From: Methylocella silvestris
GTDB lineage: Bacteria; Pseudomonadota; Alphaproteobacteria; Rhizobiales; Beijerinckiaceae
Direction: 5' to 3'
Assembly: GCF_002891535.1 (NCBI RefSeq)
Contig: NZ_PDZR01000005.1
Location: 104,453 to 168,452, forward strand
Length of the DNA: 64,000 nucleotides
A program made the position numbers and the translations under genes. The notes below the pieces were generated by a model. The model was not told where the DNA came from and did not search any database. It was given only the letters and a program-made list of their open reading frames with translations. Positions 49,790 through 59,700 of the stretch are shown here, piece by piece (the first letter of the stretch is position 1; every line of letters starts with the position of its first letter).

Positions 49790-52128
49790 AGCACCTCGCC
49801 GCGCCCGGCGTACTCGCCGTCGCGACGCGCGAACTGCGCTGGATGGCGCGGGACAAGGTCGCGCTTTTCCTCGTGATCGGCGTTCCCTTATTCGCCTTCG
49901 CGCTGCTCGCTGCAACCTTCAGCAACGCCGTCGTCCGCGATCTCAGGGTCAGCGTCGTCGACGCCGATCGGACGGCGACGTCGCGCATCTATGTGCAGGC
50001 GGTGACCTCCGCGCCAGTCGTGACCGTGGCCGAGCGATCTGGCGACCTGACGAGCGCCATGCATGCGATACGCTCCGGCGCCGCCATCGCCGCCGTCTAC
50101 ATCCCGCCGGATTTCGAGCGCGATTTTCTGGCGCGCAAGCGTCCCCAGATCATCGTTTTCTACAACAGGCAGTTCTTTACGCCGGGCAACAATGCCGCGA
50201 GCGCAATCACCAAGGCGATCGACGCGGCCACTGTGACGCTCTTGCCGGCGATGGGCCCCGCCGCCGGATACAAGCCGGGAGCCCTCGTCGCCGAACAATA
50301 TGTGCTCACCAATCCGGCGCTGAATTTCGCGCAATTTTTGCTGCGCGCCGTTCTCCCCACCGTGCTGCATGTCGTCGTCGCCATCGCCGGCGGTTACGCC
50401 GTCGGCTCGGAGTTTTCGTCCCGCAGCTCGCGGGCTTGGCTCCGCGCGGCGGGAGGCAGCCCGCTCGCCGCCCTCGTCGGCAAGCTCGCGCCGCTGTTCG
50501 GCATTTTCATTTTGATGATGGTCCTCGCCGCCGTCATCATCCACGGCCTTTACCAGATCCCTTTCCGCGGCGATTCTCTGATGATGGGCGCCTCCGCCTG
50601 CCTTCTCGTCATCGCCTATCTTTCGATCGGCGCGCTGCTCCAGCTGCTCGTCCGCAAACTTGCGGTCGGGTTGAGCCTCACCGCTATTTTCTGTTCTCCG
50701 GCTTTTGGTTTTGCCGGCGTCGGCTTTCCCTTGTTCGGCATGGGCGACTTTGCGCGCGTCTGGGGATCGTTGCTGCCGCTGCGCTGGTACATTCAGATCC
50801 TGTTCGATCAGGCGGCGCGCGGCTTGCCGACGTCGGTTTCGGCGCAATCCTTCGCCATCCTCGGCAGCATTGCCGGCGTTGCTTTCACGCTCGCCTGGCT
50901 GCGCCTGCGGTCGATCGCCAAGGAGCCGCCGCGCCGCGTCAAAGAGGCGCCCGCGATTGAAATCGATCCGCATAGCGGCGTCGGCGTCGCGATGGTCGCC
51001 GAGGGCCGCCGTATTCTCGGCGACAGCGGCGCCTTCAGCCTCATCGTGCTGGCGCCGATTATTTACGGTCTATTCTATCCACAGCCCTATCTCGGGCAGG
51101 TGCTGCGCAACATACCGATCGCGGTCGTCGATCAGGACGGGACCGAGCTCGGCCGGGAGCTTGTCTCGACCTTGAACGCGGACGAGGCGGTAAAAGTCGC
51201 GGCGCGCGCCGGCACATTGGCCGATGCGCAGGCCCTGCTGGCGAAACGCGAGGTCTTCGCGATCCTCGAAATTCCGGAGGGCACGCAGCGGGAGATCCTG
51301 AAAGGCAATCCGGCCCGCATCGCCGCTTATGTCGATTCCGCCTATTTCCTCCTTTATAACCGAACGCTTCAGGGCGTTTCCGAAGCCGCCGGCGCCGTCA
51401 GCCAGCAAATCGCCTCGGGCGGCGCGCGCGCCGACGGGAGCCTCGCCCATGCGGCGCTGATCCGAAGCTCCCCGGTCGAGGTCGTGTCGGAGCCGCTGTT
51501 CAATCCGACGGGCGGCTATGCAAGCTATGTCGTGCCCGCGGCCTTTGTGCTGATTTTGCAGCAGACGCTTCTGATGGGCGTCGCAACCCTCGGCGGCGTC
51601 GCCTTCGCGCGCGGCGGACGCGAGGCGAGGCGCCAGCGCGGCGGCGCGCGCTTCATCCTCGGTCAGGCGCTCGCGCATCTTTGCCTCGCGATGCCCGGCG
51701 TCGTTCTCTACCTCATCATCCTGCCGCGCTTTTACGGTTTTTCGACGCTGGGCCAGCCACTCGCTCTTTTCCTCTTCGCGGCGCCTTTCCTGCTGGCGGT
51801 GAGCTTTCTCGCGCAATTTGCCGGGCTGTGGTTCAAGCGGCGAGAGACCGCCGTGCTGGTTTTTGTCGCAACCAGCCTGCCTCTCTTTTTCCTGGTCGGC
51901 GTCTCATGGCCGCAGGAAGCTATTCCGGACGCCCTTCGCATCGGGAGCCGGGTGTTTCCAAGCACGTCGGCGATCGACGGGCTTGTCCGCATCAACCAGA
52001 TGGGCGCAAGCCTGCGCGACGTGTCGCGCGACTGGATGACGCTCTGGGTCCTCGCCGCCGTCTATGGTCTGCTCACCGTCGCGGCGACACATATACTGAA
52101 CAGGGAGCGCATGCGCGATGAGCGGTAG
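49786..52128 (+). CDS. Tandem ABC-2 type permease (two fused membrane modules)
   Basis: 780 residues from the ATG at 49786. Two ABC-2 membrane modules lie in tandem: one at about 1-375 (ATRELRWMARDKVALFLVIGVPLFAFALLAATFSNA, then a periplasmic part and five helices) and one at about 395-780 (VAEGRRILGDSGAFSLIVLAPIIYGLFYPQPYLGQVLRNIPIAVVDQDGTELGRELV and again five helices). Each has the YhhJ/YbhR-like large periplasmic loop that starts with xxVVDxDxTxxSR. Such permeases need an ATPase; none is present before, after or within the gene. It is preceded and followed by HlyD proteins. Confidence 0.9.
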   Translation: MKHLAAPGVLAVATRELRWMARDKVALFLVIGVPLFAFALLAATFSNAVVRDLRVSVVDADRTATSRIYVQAVTSAPVVTVAERSGDLTSAMHAIRSGAAIAAVYIPPDFERDFLARKRPQIIVFYNRQFFTPGNNAASAITKAIDAATVTLLPAMGPAAGYKPGALVAEQYVLTNPALNFAQFLLRAVLPTVLHVVVAIAGGYAVGSEFSSRSSRAWLRAAGGSPLAALVGKLAPLFGIFILMMVLAAVIIHGLYQIPFRGDSLMMGASACLLVIAYLSIGALLQLLVRKLAVGLSLTAIFCSPAFGFAGVGFPLFGMGDFARVWGSLLPLRWYIQILFDQAARGLPTSVSAQSFAILGSIAGVAFTLAWLRLRSIAKEPPRRVKEAPAIEIDPHSGVGVAMVAEGRRILGDSGAFSLIVLAPIIYGLFYPQPYLGQVLRNIPIAVVDQDGTELGRELVSTLNADEAVKVAARAGTLADAQALLAKREVFAILEIPEGTQREILKGNPARIAAYVDSAYFLLYNRTLQGVSEAAGAVSQQIASGGARADGSLAHAALIRSSPVEVVSEPLFNPTGGYASYVVPAAFVLILQQTLLMGVATLGGVAFARGGREARRQRGGARFILGQALAHLCLAMPGVVLYLIILPRFYGFSTLGQPLALFLFAAPFLLAVSFLAQFAGLWFKRRETAVLVFVATSLPLFFLVGVSWPQEAIPDALRIGSRVFPSTSAIDGLVRINQMGASLRDVSRDWMTLWVLAAVYGLLTVAATHILNRERMRDER

Positions 52129-53110
52129 ATCGTTTCTGCGGCCGGCCCTGCTGCTCGGCCTCGCCGTTCTTGCCGGCCTGGCCTTTTATCTGGCCTATCG
52201 CGCCCGCCCGGTCGCCAAATCCGCCGTGGAGCCGCTGGGAATCGTGCGCGAGACGGAAATTCGCATCGCGCCCGAGACCAACGGACGCCTTGCGTTCCTT
52301 CGCGTGTCGGCAGGCCAAAGCGTCGAAAAGGGCGATCTTCTGGCGGCGCTGAGCAATCCCGAGCTTGAAGCCTCGGTCGTGGAAGCGAGGGCGGCGGCGG
52401 ACAATGCCCGCGCGGAGCGCAACAATGTTTATTCCGGCGCGCGCAAGGAGCAGGTGGACATTTCGGCGGAAGGCGTCGCCATTGCAAAGGCCAATCTGAC
52501 CCTCGCCCAGCAGCAATTCGCGCGCGTCGAAGCGCTCGCCGGCAAGGACTATGCGACGCAGCAGAAATTCGACGAGGGCGCCGCCGAGGTCAGCAGGGCG
52601 CAGGCCGGTCTCGCGCTGCGCCAGGCCATCCACGCCGTCGATACGGCCGGCCCGACGATCGAGGAGCGCGTTTCTGCCGACGCGAAGGTGGCGCTTGCCG
52701 GGGCGACCGTCGCCGATCTCGAGGCCCGGCTGGCCAAAACGAGGATTCTCGCGCCAGTCGATGGGACCGTGCGGCTCCTCGTCGCAACGCCGGGCGAAGT
52801 CATTGCGCCGGGTCAGCCGATCATGACTCTGGAGGCCGGGCGCGAGCGCTGGTTTACCTTCACTATCCGCGAGGATGCGCTGGACGGCCTCGCCATTGGC
52901 GCGCCCCTGTGGCTGCGTAACGCCAAAGGCGAGCGGATCGAAACGAAAGTCGTCGAATTGCGGCCGCTCGGCGAATTCGCGGTCTGGCGCGCCGCGCGGG
53001 CGGTGGGCGACCATGACCTCAACAGCTTCCTTCTTCGCGTCGAGCCGGTCTCGGCGACCGACGGGCTCGAACCCGGAATGACGGTGTGGCTCGATCGCGG
53101 CGAGGGCTAA
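52118..53110 (+). CDS. HlyD family membrane-fusion protein
   Basis: 330 residues, starting 11 bases inside the permease 3' end. One N-terminal membrane helix (SFLRPALLLGLAVLAGLAFYLAYRA) is followed by the half-barrel (VRETEIRIAPETNGRLAFLRVSAGQSVEKGDLLAALSNPELEA), helical hairpin and returning barrel (KTRILAPVDGTVRLLVATPGEVIAPGQPIMTLEAGRERWFTFTIRE). It is clearly related to the first HlyD but not identical, so the exporter may use two different adaptors. Confidence 0.92.
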   Translation: MSGRSFLRPALLLGLAVLAGLAFYLAYRARPVAKSAVEPLGIVRETEIRIAPETNGRLAFLRVSAGQSVEKGDLLAALSNPELEASVVEARAAADNARAERNNVYSGARKEQVDISAEGVAIAKANLTLAQQQFARVEALAGKDYATQQKFDEGAAEVSRAQAGLALRQAIHAVDTAGPTIEERVSADAKVALAGATVADLEARLAKTRILAPVDGTVRLLVATPGEVIAPGQPIMTLEAGRERWFTFTIREDALDGLAIGAPLWLRNAKGERIETKVVELRPLGEFAVWRAARAVGDHDLNSFLLRVEPVSATDGLEPGMTVWLDRGEG

Positions 53111-53207
53111 TCGAGATCCAGTTTCTGTGACCTGCTCCCCTTAAACTCGGCCGGTTTGACCTAGAATTTTCCATTTATGATCCCAGATCGGGAGCAAGGA
53201 GAGTTCC

Positions 53208-53696
53208 ATGAAAGCAAGCAAGTTCACGGAGGTGCAGATCGCCTTCATTTTGAAGCAAGCTGAGAACGGCGCCGCCGTCGCCGAGGTCTGTCGCAAGGCG
53301 GGCATTTCAGATGCGACCTTTTACAACTGGCGCAAGGCATACGCTGGCCTGACGCCGTCGGAGATGAAGCGGCTGCGGCAGCTTGAGGAAGAAAACGCCA
53401 AACTGAAACGGATCGTCGCTGACCTGTCGCTCGACATGGCGATGGACTTTGTTCATGACCAACTGGCGACAGGCCGGAAGTTTCGGGTGTTTACTATAGT
53501 CGACACGTTTTCTCGCTTCTCTCCGGCTGTTGATCCCCGCTTCAGCTATCGGGGCGAGGACGTCGTCTTGACGCTGGAGCAGATCTGCAGGAGCGTCGGC
53601 TATCCGAAAACGATCCGGGTTGATCAGGGCTCCGAATTCGTCTCGCGCGACCTTGATGGGGCGCTTCATGAAATCAAAAGCCAGTGCTTTGCCTAA
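53208..53696 (+). pseudogene. IS3 family transposase, orfA fused to an orfB fragment by deletion
   Basis: 162 codons from the ATG at 53208. The first 75 are an intact orfA helix-turn-helix (KFTEVQIAFILKQAENGAAVAEVCRKAGISDATFYNWRKAYAGL), ending DLSLD. Directly after, without a frame change, comes an internal part of orfB (AMDFVHDQLATGRKFRVFTIVDTFSRFSPAV to TIRVDQGSEFVSRDLD), and then unrelated sequence. The normal orfA end, programmed frameshift site and orfB start are missing, and the last catalytic Glu block is lost. Upstream, TGACCTGCTCCCC at 53129 looks like the left end of the element. Confidence 0.82.
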
Positions 53697-54717
53697 ACAC
53701 ATATCACTTTCAGAAGGTATAGGCCGACGACTCGGCGTGTTGTGCGACGCTCTTGAAACCGACCAATATCGCACCTGTGGTCGACCGAATGCGCCACGAG
53801 TGGTCAGCAACGACATTATTCATGACCCTCGAGAAGCTCGCCCAGATCGCGCGCCGCCTCGCGCCGCTACAAGACTTCAAATGGCTGGCCCAACTGGCAG
53901 GCGACCTCAAGGCGGACGGCGCGCCCGCTAAACACAAGCCTGCCGTCGACGCATCGGAACTGCTGATCGCCGGCCTCTCGCTCGTCGCGCAATATGTGGT
54001 TGCGGGTGCGCCGATGAATTTGCCTGCGGCGATTAATATCCGCGATGGATTCATGGTCGCCCTGCTCGCCTCCTGCCCGATCCGCGCCAAAACCCTTATC
54101 GGACTTCCCTTGGAGGCACGATGCGACAGTCGGGAGGATGCTGGTGGATCGACTTGCCGGGCAGCGAGACAAAGAACCGGCGCCCCGACTGCCGAATGGT
54201 CCCGGTTTTTCTCAATATCGCGATCGACACTTATTTGCGGCGCGTGCGCCCGTTTCTTCTGAGACGCCAGGACCCCACAAAACTGCGCGGGGAAAACTTA
54301 CCGCCAAGGGAATCGCCAGACGATGAACTGTCGGCAGCGCACCAAAACTTCCGTCTGCTGCGCCGGGGTGATGAGATTGCCCTCAACGGCGATACAAGTT
54401 CGGCGGCCGCTGCTTCCGATGCGCTCGCTCAGTTGACTGGCCCATTATGGATGTCATGCTACGGTCGACAGATGACCTATTCCGGCATCCACCACGCCAT
54501 AAGCTGCGGCACGCGCGAAGCCATCGGCGTGGCGCTTTCTCCGCACTGCTTTCGATACGCAGCCGCTACGACCGCCGCCTGGATGGGCGCTGGGATGCCA
54601 GAACTCGCCGCGGGTTTGCTCCAGCATCAAGATCCGCGCGTCACGGAAGCTCACTATATTCGTGCAACCTCATTCGAAGCCGCTCGGCAATATGGCGCGA
54701 TGCTGAGGTCGCAATAG
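53668..54717 (+). pseudogene. Tyrosine recombinase/integrase with frameshifts
   Basis: Fragments in alternating frames give an integrase. The ATG at 53668 leads to KSKASALPKHISLSEGIGRR; the second frame (about 53753-54110) continues to VALLASCPIRAKTLIGLPL, with the first catalytic Arg; the third frame (54121-54717) has GCWWIDLPGSETKNRRPD, HCFRYAAATTAAWMG (HxxR) and LLQHQDPRVTEAHYIRA (His and the nucleophile Tyr). All catalytic residues survive, but at least two shifts and a probable deletion break the gene. It follows the deletion-fused IS3 directly, so an element once inserted here and decayed. Confidence 0.78.
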
Positions 54718-54876
54718 TTAGCGGAGCGGTTGAAATGTCTGTCCCGCGCCGATCCTCTTCAATCCGCAAAATCGCGCACGTGTTTATCCGCGGGCGCCGG
54801 GAGTCAAAGGGATGCGCACAGTTTTGAACCAAGAGATCTATCTGTCGATCTTCCCCGCTTGCGGGTCGCGGACTTG

Positions 54877-54900
54877 GTGACTATTATATCTTTTGGTCAC
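54877..54900. promoter_or_regulatory. Operator-like inverted repeat upstream of tetR
   Basis: GTGACTA (54877-54883), ten bases, then TGGTCAC (54894-54900), with one mismatch from a perfect dyad. It ends 62 bases before the tetR ATG. The same half-sites and spacing recur at 55584-55607 before the RND genes, so the local TetR protein probably binds both. Confidence 0.6.
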
Positions 54901-54962
54901 ATTTGTCAGCGCGAGAACGGCTATCTATAGTAGCGCCGCACATTCAGGAATCGAAACAAGCT

Positions 54963-55574
54963 ATGTCTTATACCTCCCTCGCCGGCCAGCGCGGCCCCGC
55001 CGAGCATGAGCGCCGGGAGCAGATCGTGGCCGCGGCAAATCGGCATTTTCGCCATTATGGCTACGAGAAGACCACGGTCGCCGATCTAGCCAAGGCGATC
55101 GGGCTTTCCAAGGCCTATGTTTACAAGTTTTTCGAATCGAAACAGGCCATCGGCGAGGCGGTGTGCAGCGGCTGTCTTGGAAAGATCGCCGCGAAGTTGT
55201 GCGAAATCGCTGCCGAAGAAAAACCTGCATCTGATAGATTAAGACGTATAATCAAATGCTTGGCGCATGAGAGCGCCGAGATGTTTTTGAATGATCGCAA
55301 GATTCATGATCTTGCCACCACCAGTTTCTCGGAACGCTGGGGATCTGCCAGTCGCCACGAGACGATGCTTCTCGCCATGATCGAGAAGCTACTGCGCGAA
55401 GGCCGAGATAGTGGCGAGTTCGACCGCAGGATGCCGCTCGCCGAGAGCAGCCGGGCGGTGATGCTGGCCCTGCAACCGTTCCAGCATCCAGCACTCCTCT
55501 TGCATAATCTTGACACGCTCGACGGCGACGCCATGGTCATCGCCACTCTGGTTCTGCGCGGACTTGCGCCATGA
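54963..55574 (+). CDS. TetR family transcriptional regulator
   Basis: 203 residues from the ATG at 54963. Helix-turn-helix: RREQIVAAANRHFRHYGYEKTTVADLAKAIGLSKAYVYKFFESKQAIGEAV. The C-terminal ligand domain resembles those of RND-pump repressors. It precedes an adaptor/RND pair in the same direction; the spacer holds a palindrome also found in its own promoter. Autoregulation and repression of the pump are likely. Confidence 0.92.
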   Translation: MSYTSLAGQRGPAEHERREQIVAAANRHFRHYGYEKTTVADLAKAIGLSKAYVYKFFESKQAIGEAVCSGCLGKIAAKLCEIAAEEKPASDRLRRIIKCLAHESAEMFLNDRKIHDLATTSFSERWGSASRHETMLLAMIEKLLREGRDSGEFDRRMPLAESSRAVMLALQPFQHPALLLHNLDTLDGDAMVIATLVLRGLAP

Positions 55575-55583
55575 TTTTGGGCT

Positions 55584-55607
55584 GTGACTAATTGACAATA
55601 TAGTCAC
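55584..55607. promoter_or_regulatory. Operator-like inverted repeat upstream of the RND genes
   Basis: GTGACTA (55584-55590), spacer ATTGACAATA, then TAGTCAC (55601-55607), a perfect 7-10-7 dyad. TTGACA in the spacer could serve as a -35 box, so a bound repressor would block RNA polymerase. It matches the site before tetR in half-sites and spacing. Confidence 0.65.
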
Positions 55608-55649
55608 TCGTATGCATCTTTGGTCCAGTGACTGCTCTGGAGCCTAACG

Positions 55650-56732
55650 ATGCCAAGCCGCCGTTTCCTGTTTCTTGCCGCTGCCGCAGTGGCGCTGGCG
55701 CTTGCGGCTTGCACGCCGGAGACGGAGGCAGATCCGCGCCAGTCCGAGCGTTTCGTCCAGATCTACACCGTGCAGCCGGCCGAGGGCGGCGAGCGCATCT
55801 TCACCGGCCTGATCGCCGCGAGGGTTGAAAGCAATCTCGGCTTTCGCGTAGCCGGCAAGGTGGTCGAGCGGCTGGTTGATCTCGGCGACGCCGTAAAGGC
55901 GGGGCAGCCGCTGATGCGCATCGACCGCAACGATCTCGACCTCGCCGTGGCCGCAAGGGAAAAGGCTGCGGCGGCGGCGAAGGCCATTGCGGTGCAGGCG
56001 GTCGCCGACGAGGCGCGCTACGCGACCCTTCGCAAGTCGGGGTGGTCGACGCAGCAGAAATACGAGTCCGCCAAAGCGGCCCTCGATTCGGCGAGCGCCC
56101 AACTCGCCGCGGCCGAAGCCGATGCCCAGGTCGCCCGTAATGAAAGCGGCTATTCGCTGCTTGTCGCCGACTCCGACGGCACGATCGTCGAAACGCTGGC
56201 CGAGCCGGGGCAGGTGGTGGCGCGCGGGCAGACGGTGATCCGTCTGGCCCATGCCGGACGACGCGAGGCCGCGGTAGATTTGCCGGAAACGCTGCGGCCG
56301 AAGCTTGGTTCGCAGGCGCAGGTGAGCCTCTACGGCGACGCCCGGCGGATTTCGGCCGGTCTCCGACAGCTCTCCGACGCCGCCGATCCCCGCACGCGGA
56401 CCTATGAGGCGCGCTATGTGCTGGGCGATGGCGATCCGCCGCCGCTCGGAGCGACCGTCAAGGTCGCCATCGCGACGCCGAGGCCGGACGCGGCGACCCA
56501 GGCGCCGATCGGCGCGATCTATGACGACGGCGGCGGCCCTGGCGTCTGGGTGCTCGACAAACAGAACTCGACGGTTTCGCTGCGGCGCGTCGAAGTCGCC
56601 CGCATCGGTCGTGACATGGCGGCGCTCGCCGGCGGCGTCGAGGCCGGTGAAACCATCATTGCGACAGGGGGCCAGCTGCTGCACGAAGGCGAGCGCGTGC
56701 GCATAATCGGCGAAAAGGCGGCCATGCAATGA
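55650..56732 (+). CDS. RND efflux periplasmic adaptor (membrane-fusion lipoprotein)
   Basis: 360 residues. The N-terminus is a lipoprotein signal (RRFLFLAAAAVALALAACTPE, lipobox LAAC). Then the barrel-sandwich motif RVAGKVVERLVDLGDAVKAGQPLMRIDRNDLDLAV, a helical hairpin, VADSDGTIVETLAEPGQVVARGQTVIRLA, and the membrane-proximal domain. It belongs to the AcrA/MexA-type group that works with the RND pump encoded next. Stop and next ATG overlap by four bases. Confidence 0.92.
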   Translation: MPSRRFLFLAAAAVALALAACTPETEADPRQSERFVQIYTVQPAEGGERIFTGLIAARVESNLGFRVAGKVVERLVDLGDAVKAGQPLMRIDRNDLDLAVAAREKAAAAAKAIAVQAVADEARYATLRKSGWSTQQKYESAKAALDSASAQLAAAEADAQVARNESGYSLLVADSDGTIVETLAEPGQVVARGQTVIRLAHAGRREAAVDLPETLRPKLGSQAQVSLYGDARRISAGLRQLSDAADPRTRTYEARYVLGDGDPPPLGATVKVAIATPRPDAATQAPIGAIYDDGGGPGVWVLDKQNSTVSLRRVEVARIGRDMAALAGGVEAGETIIATGGQLLHEGERVRIIGEKAAMQ

Positions 56733-59700
56733 GCGGCTTCAACCTTTCCGCGCTGGCGGTTCGGGAACGCGGCGTCACGCTGTTTCTGATTATCGGCATC
56801 ATAATATCTGGCGCCTTCGCCTATATGAATCTAGGGCGCGCCGAGGATCCGAATTTCACCGTCAAGGTGCTGACCGTCTCCGCCGCCTGGCCTGGCGCGA
56901 GCGCGCAGGAGATGCAGGATCTCGTCGCCGATCCGCTGGAAAAACGGCTGCAGGAGCTGCGCTGGTACGATCGCGTCGAAACCTTCACGCGGCCGGGTCT
57001 TGCGTTGATGACGCTGACGCTACGCGACACGATCCCGCCGGCCGAAGTTCCAGAGCAATTCTATCAAGCTCGCAAGAAGCTCGGCGACGAGGCGCACAAT
57101 CTGCCGCAGGGCGCGCTCGGGCCTTTCGTCAACGATGAATATTCCGATGTGGTCTTCGCCATTTACGCGATCGAGGGCGAAGGCTTGCCGGAACGTCTGC
57201 TGTTGCGGCAGGCCGAGACCGTGCGCCAGAGGCTTTTGCATGTGCCAGGCGTCCGCAAGGTCGACATTTCCGGCGAGCGGCCGGAAAAAATCTTCGTCAA
57301 TTTCTCCTATGCGCGGCTCGCCAATCTCGGCGTCGGCGCCAGCGATATTTTTGCAGCCCTTCAGCGCCAGAACGCCGTGACCGCAGCCGGCTCCGTCGAG
57401 ACCAGCGGGCCGCAGGTGTTCATCCGGCTCGACGGCGCCCTCGACGATCTGCAAAAGATCCGCGACACGCCGATCGTCGCCGGCGGCCGCGTCCTGAAGC
57501 TCTCCGATCTCGCCGAGGTCGAACGAGGCTATGAGGATCCGCCGACCTATCTCATCCGCCACAATGGCAAGCCGGCGCTGCTTTTGAACGTCGTAATGCA
57601 GGAGCGCTATGATGGGCTGAAGCTCGGGCTCGCCCTTGAAGCCGCCGAGAAAAGTTTCGGCGCGGATCTGCCGGTCGGCGTGGCGCTTGCCAAGGTGACC
57701 GACCAGACGGTGAATATTCGCGAGTCGATCGGCGAGTTCATGCTCAAATTCTTCGTCGCGCTCGGCGTCGTCATGATCGTTTGCCTGATCAGCCTTGGCT
57801 GGCGCGTCGGCATCGTGGTCGCCGCCGCCGTGCCGCTGACGCTCGCCGCCGTGCTGCTCATCATGCTCGGCACCGGCCGCTTTTTCGACCGCATCACGCT
57901 CGGCGCGCTGATTCTGTCGCTCGGCCTGCTGGTCGACGACGCCATCATCGCGATCGAGATCATGGTCGTGAAATTGGAGGAGGGCTTCGACCGCGTCTCC
58001 GCCGCCTCCTATGCCTGGGCGCATACTGCGGCGCCGATGCTCGCCGGCACGCTCGTCACCATCATCGGCTTCACGCCGGTCGGCTTCGCCAAATCGACCG
58101 CCGGCGAATATGCCGGCAACATCTTCTGGATCGTCGGCTTCTCACTGATCGCCTCGTGGATCGTCGCGGTCGTCTTCACGCCCTATCTCGGCGTCAAGAT
58201 GTTGCCCGACATCAAACGCATCGAAGGCGCTTATCAGCATATTTACGCGACGCCCGGCTACAATCGCTTCCGTCGCCTCGTCGCATGGTCGGTGCGGCGC
58301 AAATTCCGCGTTGCCGGCGCGGTGGCGGCGTTGTTCGTCGCGTCGATCGTCGGGATGGGCTCGGTCCGCAAGCAGTTTTTTCCGCAATCCGACCGGCCAG
58401 AGGTCTTCGCCGAGATCCAGATGCCGGAGGGCTCGAGCATAGAGGCGACGGCCGCCGCCGCCGGGCGCGTCGAGGATTGGCTGCGCCGCCAGCCCGAAGC
58501 CAAAGTCGTGACGAGCTATGTCGGCGGCGGCGCACCGCGCTTCTGGCTCGCCTATAATCCGGAGCTGCCCGATCCGTCCTTCGCCAAGATCATCACGCTG
58601 ACCGCCAGCGAGGCGGACCGTGACGCGCTGAAACTGCGCCTGCGCGAGCGAATCGCCGATGGCCTTGCGCCAGAGGCGCGGCTGCGGGTCACCCAGCTGG
58701 TCTTCGGCCCCTACTCGCATTTCCCGCTCGCGTTCCGGTTGATGGGGCCGGACGCAGACACGCTGCGCGGCATTGCACGTCAGGTCGCCGATGTGATGCG
58801 CGCCAACCCCAACACGCGCGACGTCAATGTCGACTGGGGCGAGCGCACCCCGACAGCGCATTTCCGCCTCGACCAGAGCCGGCTGCAACTCCTCGGCCTG
58901 ACGCCGGCGGAAGCGGCGACGCAGCTGCAGGCACTGTTGACGGGCGCACCGGTGACGCAGGTGCGCGAGGACATCCGCACGGTCGATCTGATCGCCCGCG
59001 CATCCGGCGCCGAGCGTCTCGATCCGGCGCGGCTGGCCGACATGACCATCGCCAATCGCGACGGTCGCCTTATTCCGGTCAGCCAGATCGGCGAGGTGGA
59101 GATCAGGCCGGAGGATCCAATTTTGCGCCGCCGCGACCGTGTGCCGACAATCACGCTGCAAAGCGATATTGACGAGCGTCTACAGCCGCCGCAAGTGGCC
59201 GCCGAAATCGATGCCGCCTTGCAGCCGCTGATTGCGGCGCTGCCGCCCGGATACCGGATCGAGACCGGCGGCAACACCGAGGAATCGGCCAAGGCGAACG
59301 CCGCGCTGGTTCCCGTGTTTCCAATCATGCTTGGCCTCATCATGGTGGTGTTGATCGTCCAGGTCCGCACATTTGCGGCGATGTTCATGGTGCTGCTCAC
59401 CGCGCCGCTTGGGCTCGTCGGAGTGGTCCCGACGCTGCTCGTCTTCGACCAGCCGTTTGGTTTCAATGGTATTCTCGGGCTAATCGGCCTGTCGGGCATT
59501 TTGATGCGCAACACGCTGATCCTGATCGGCCAGATTCACGCCAATGAAGCCGATGGCCTCGATCCGTTCCACGCCGTGGTCGAGGCGACGGTGCAGCGGG
59601 CGCGTCCGGTCGCGCTGACGGCGCTCGCCGCCGTTCTGGCATTCACGCCGCTCACCGCGTCGGTGTTTTGGGGCTCCCTCGCCTACACGCTGATCGGCGG

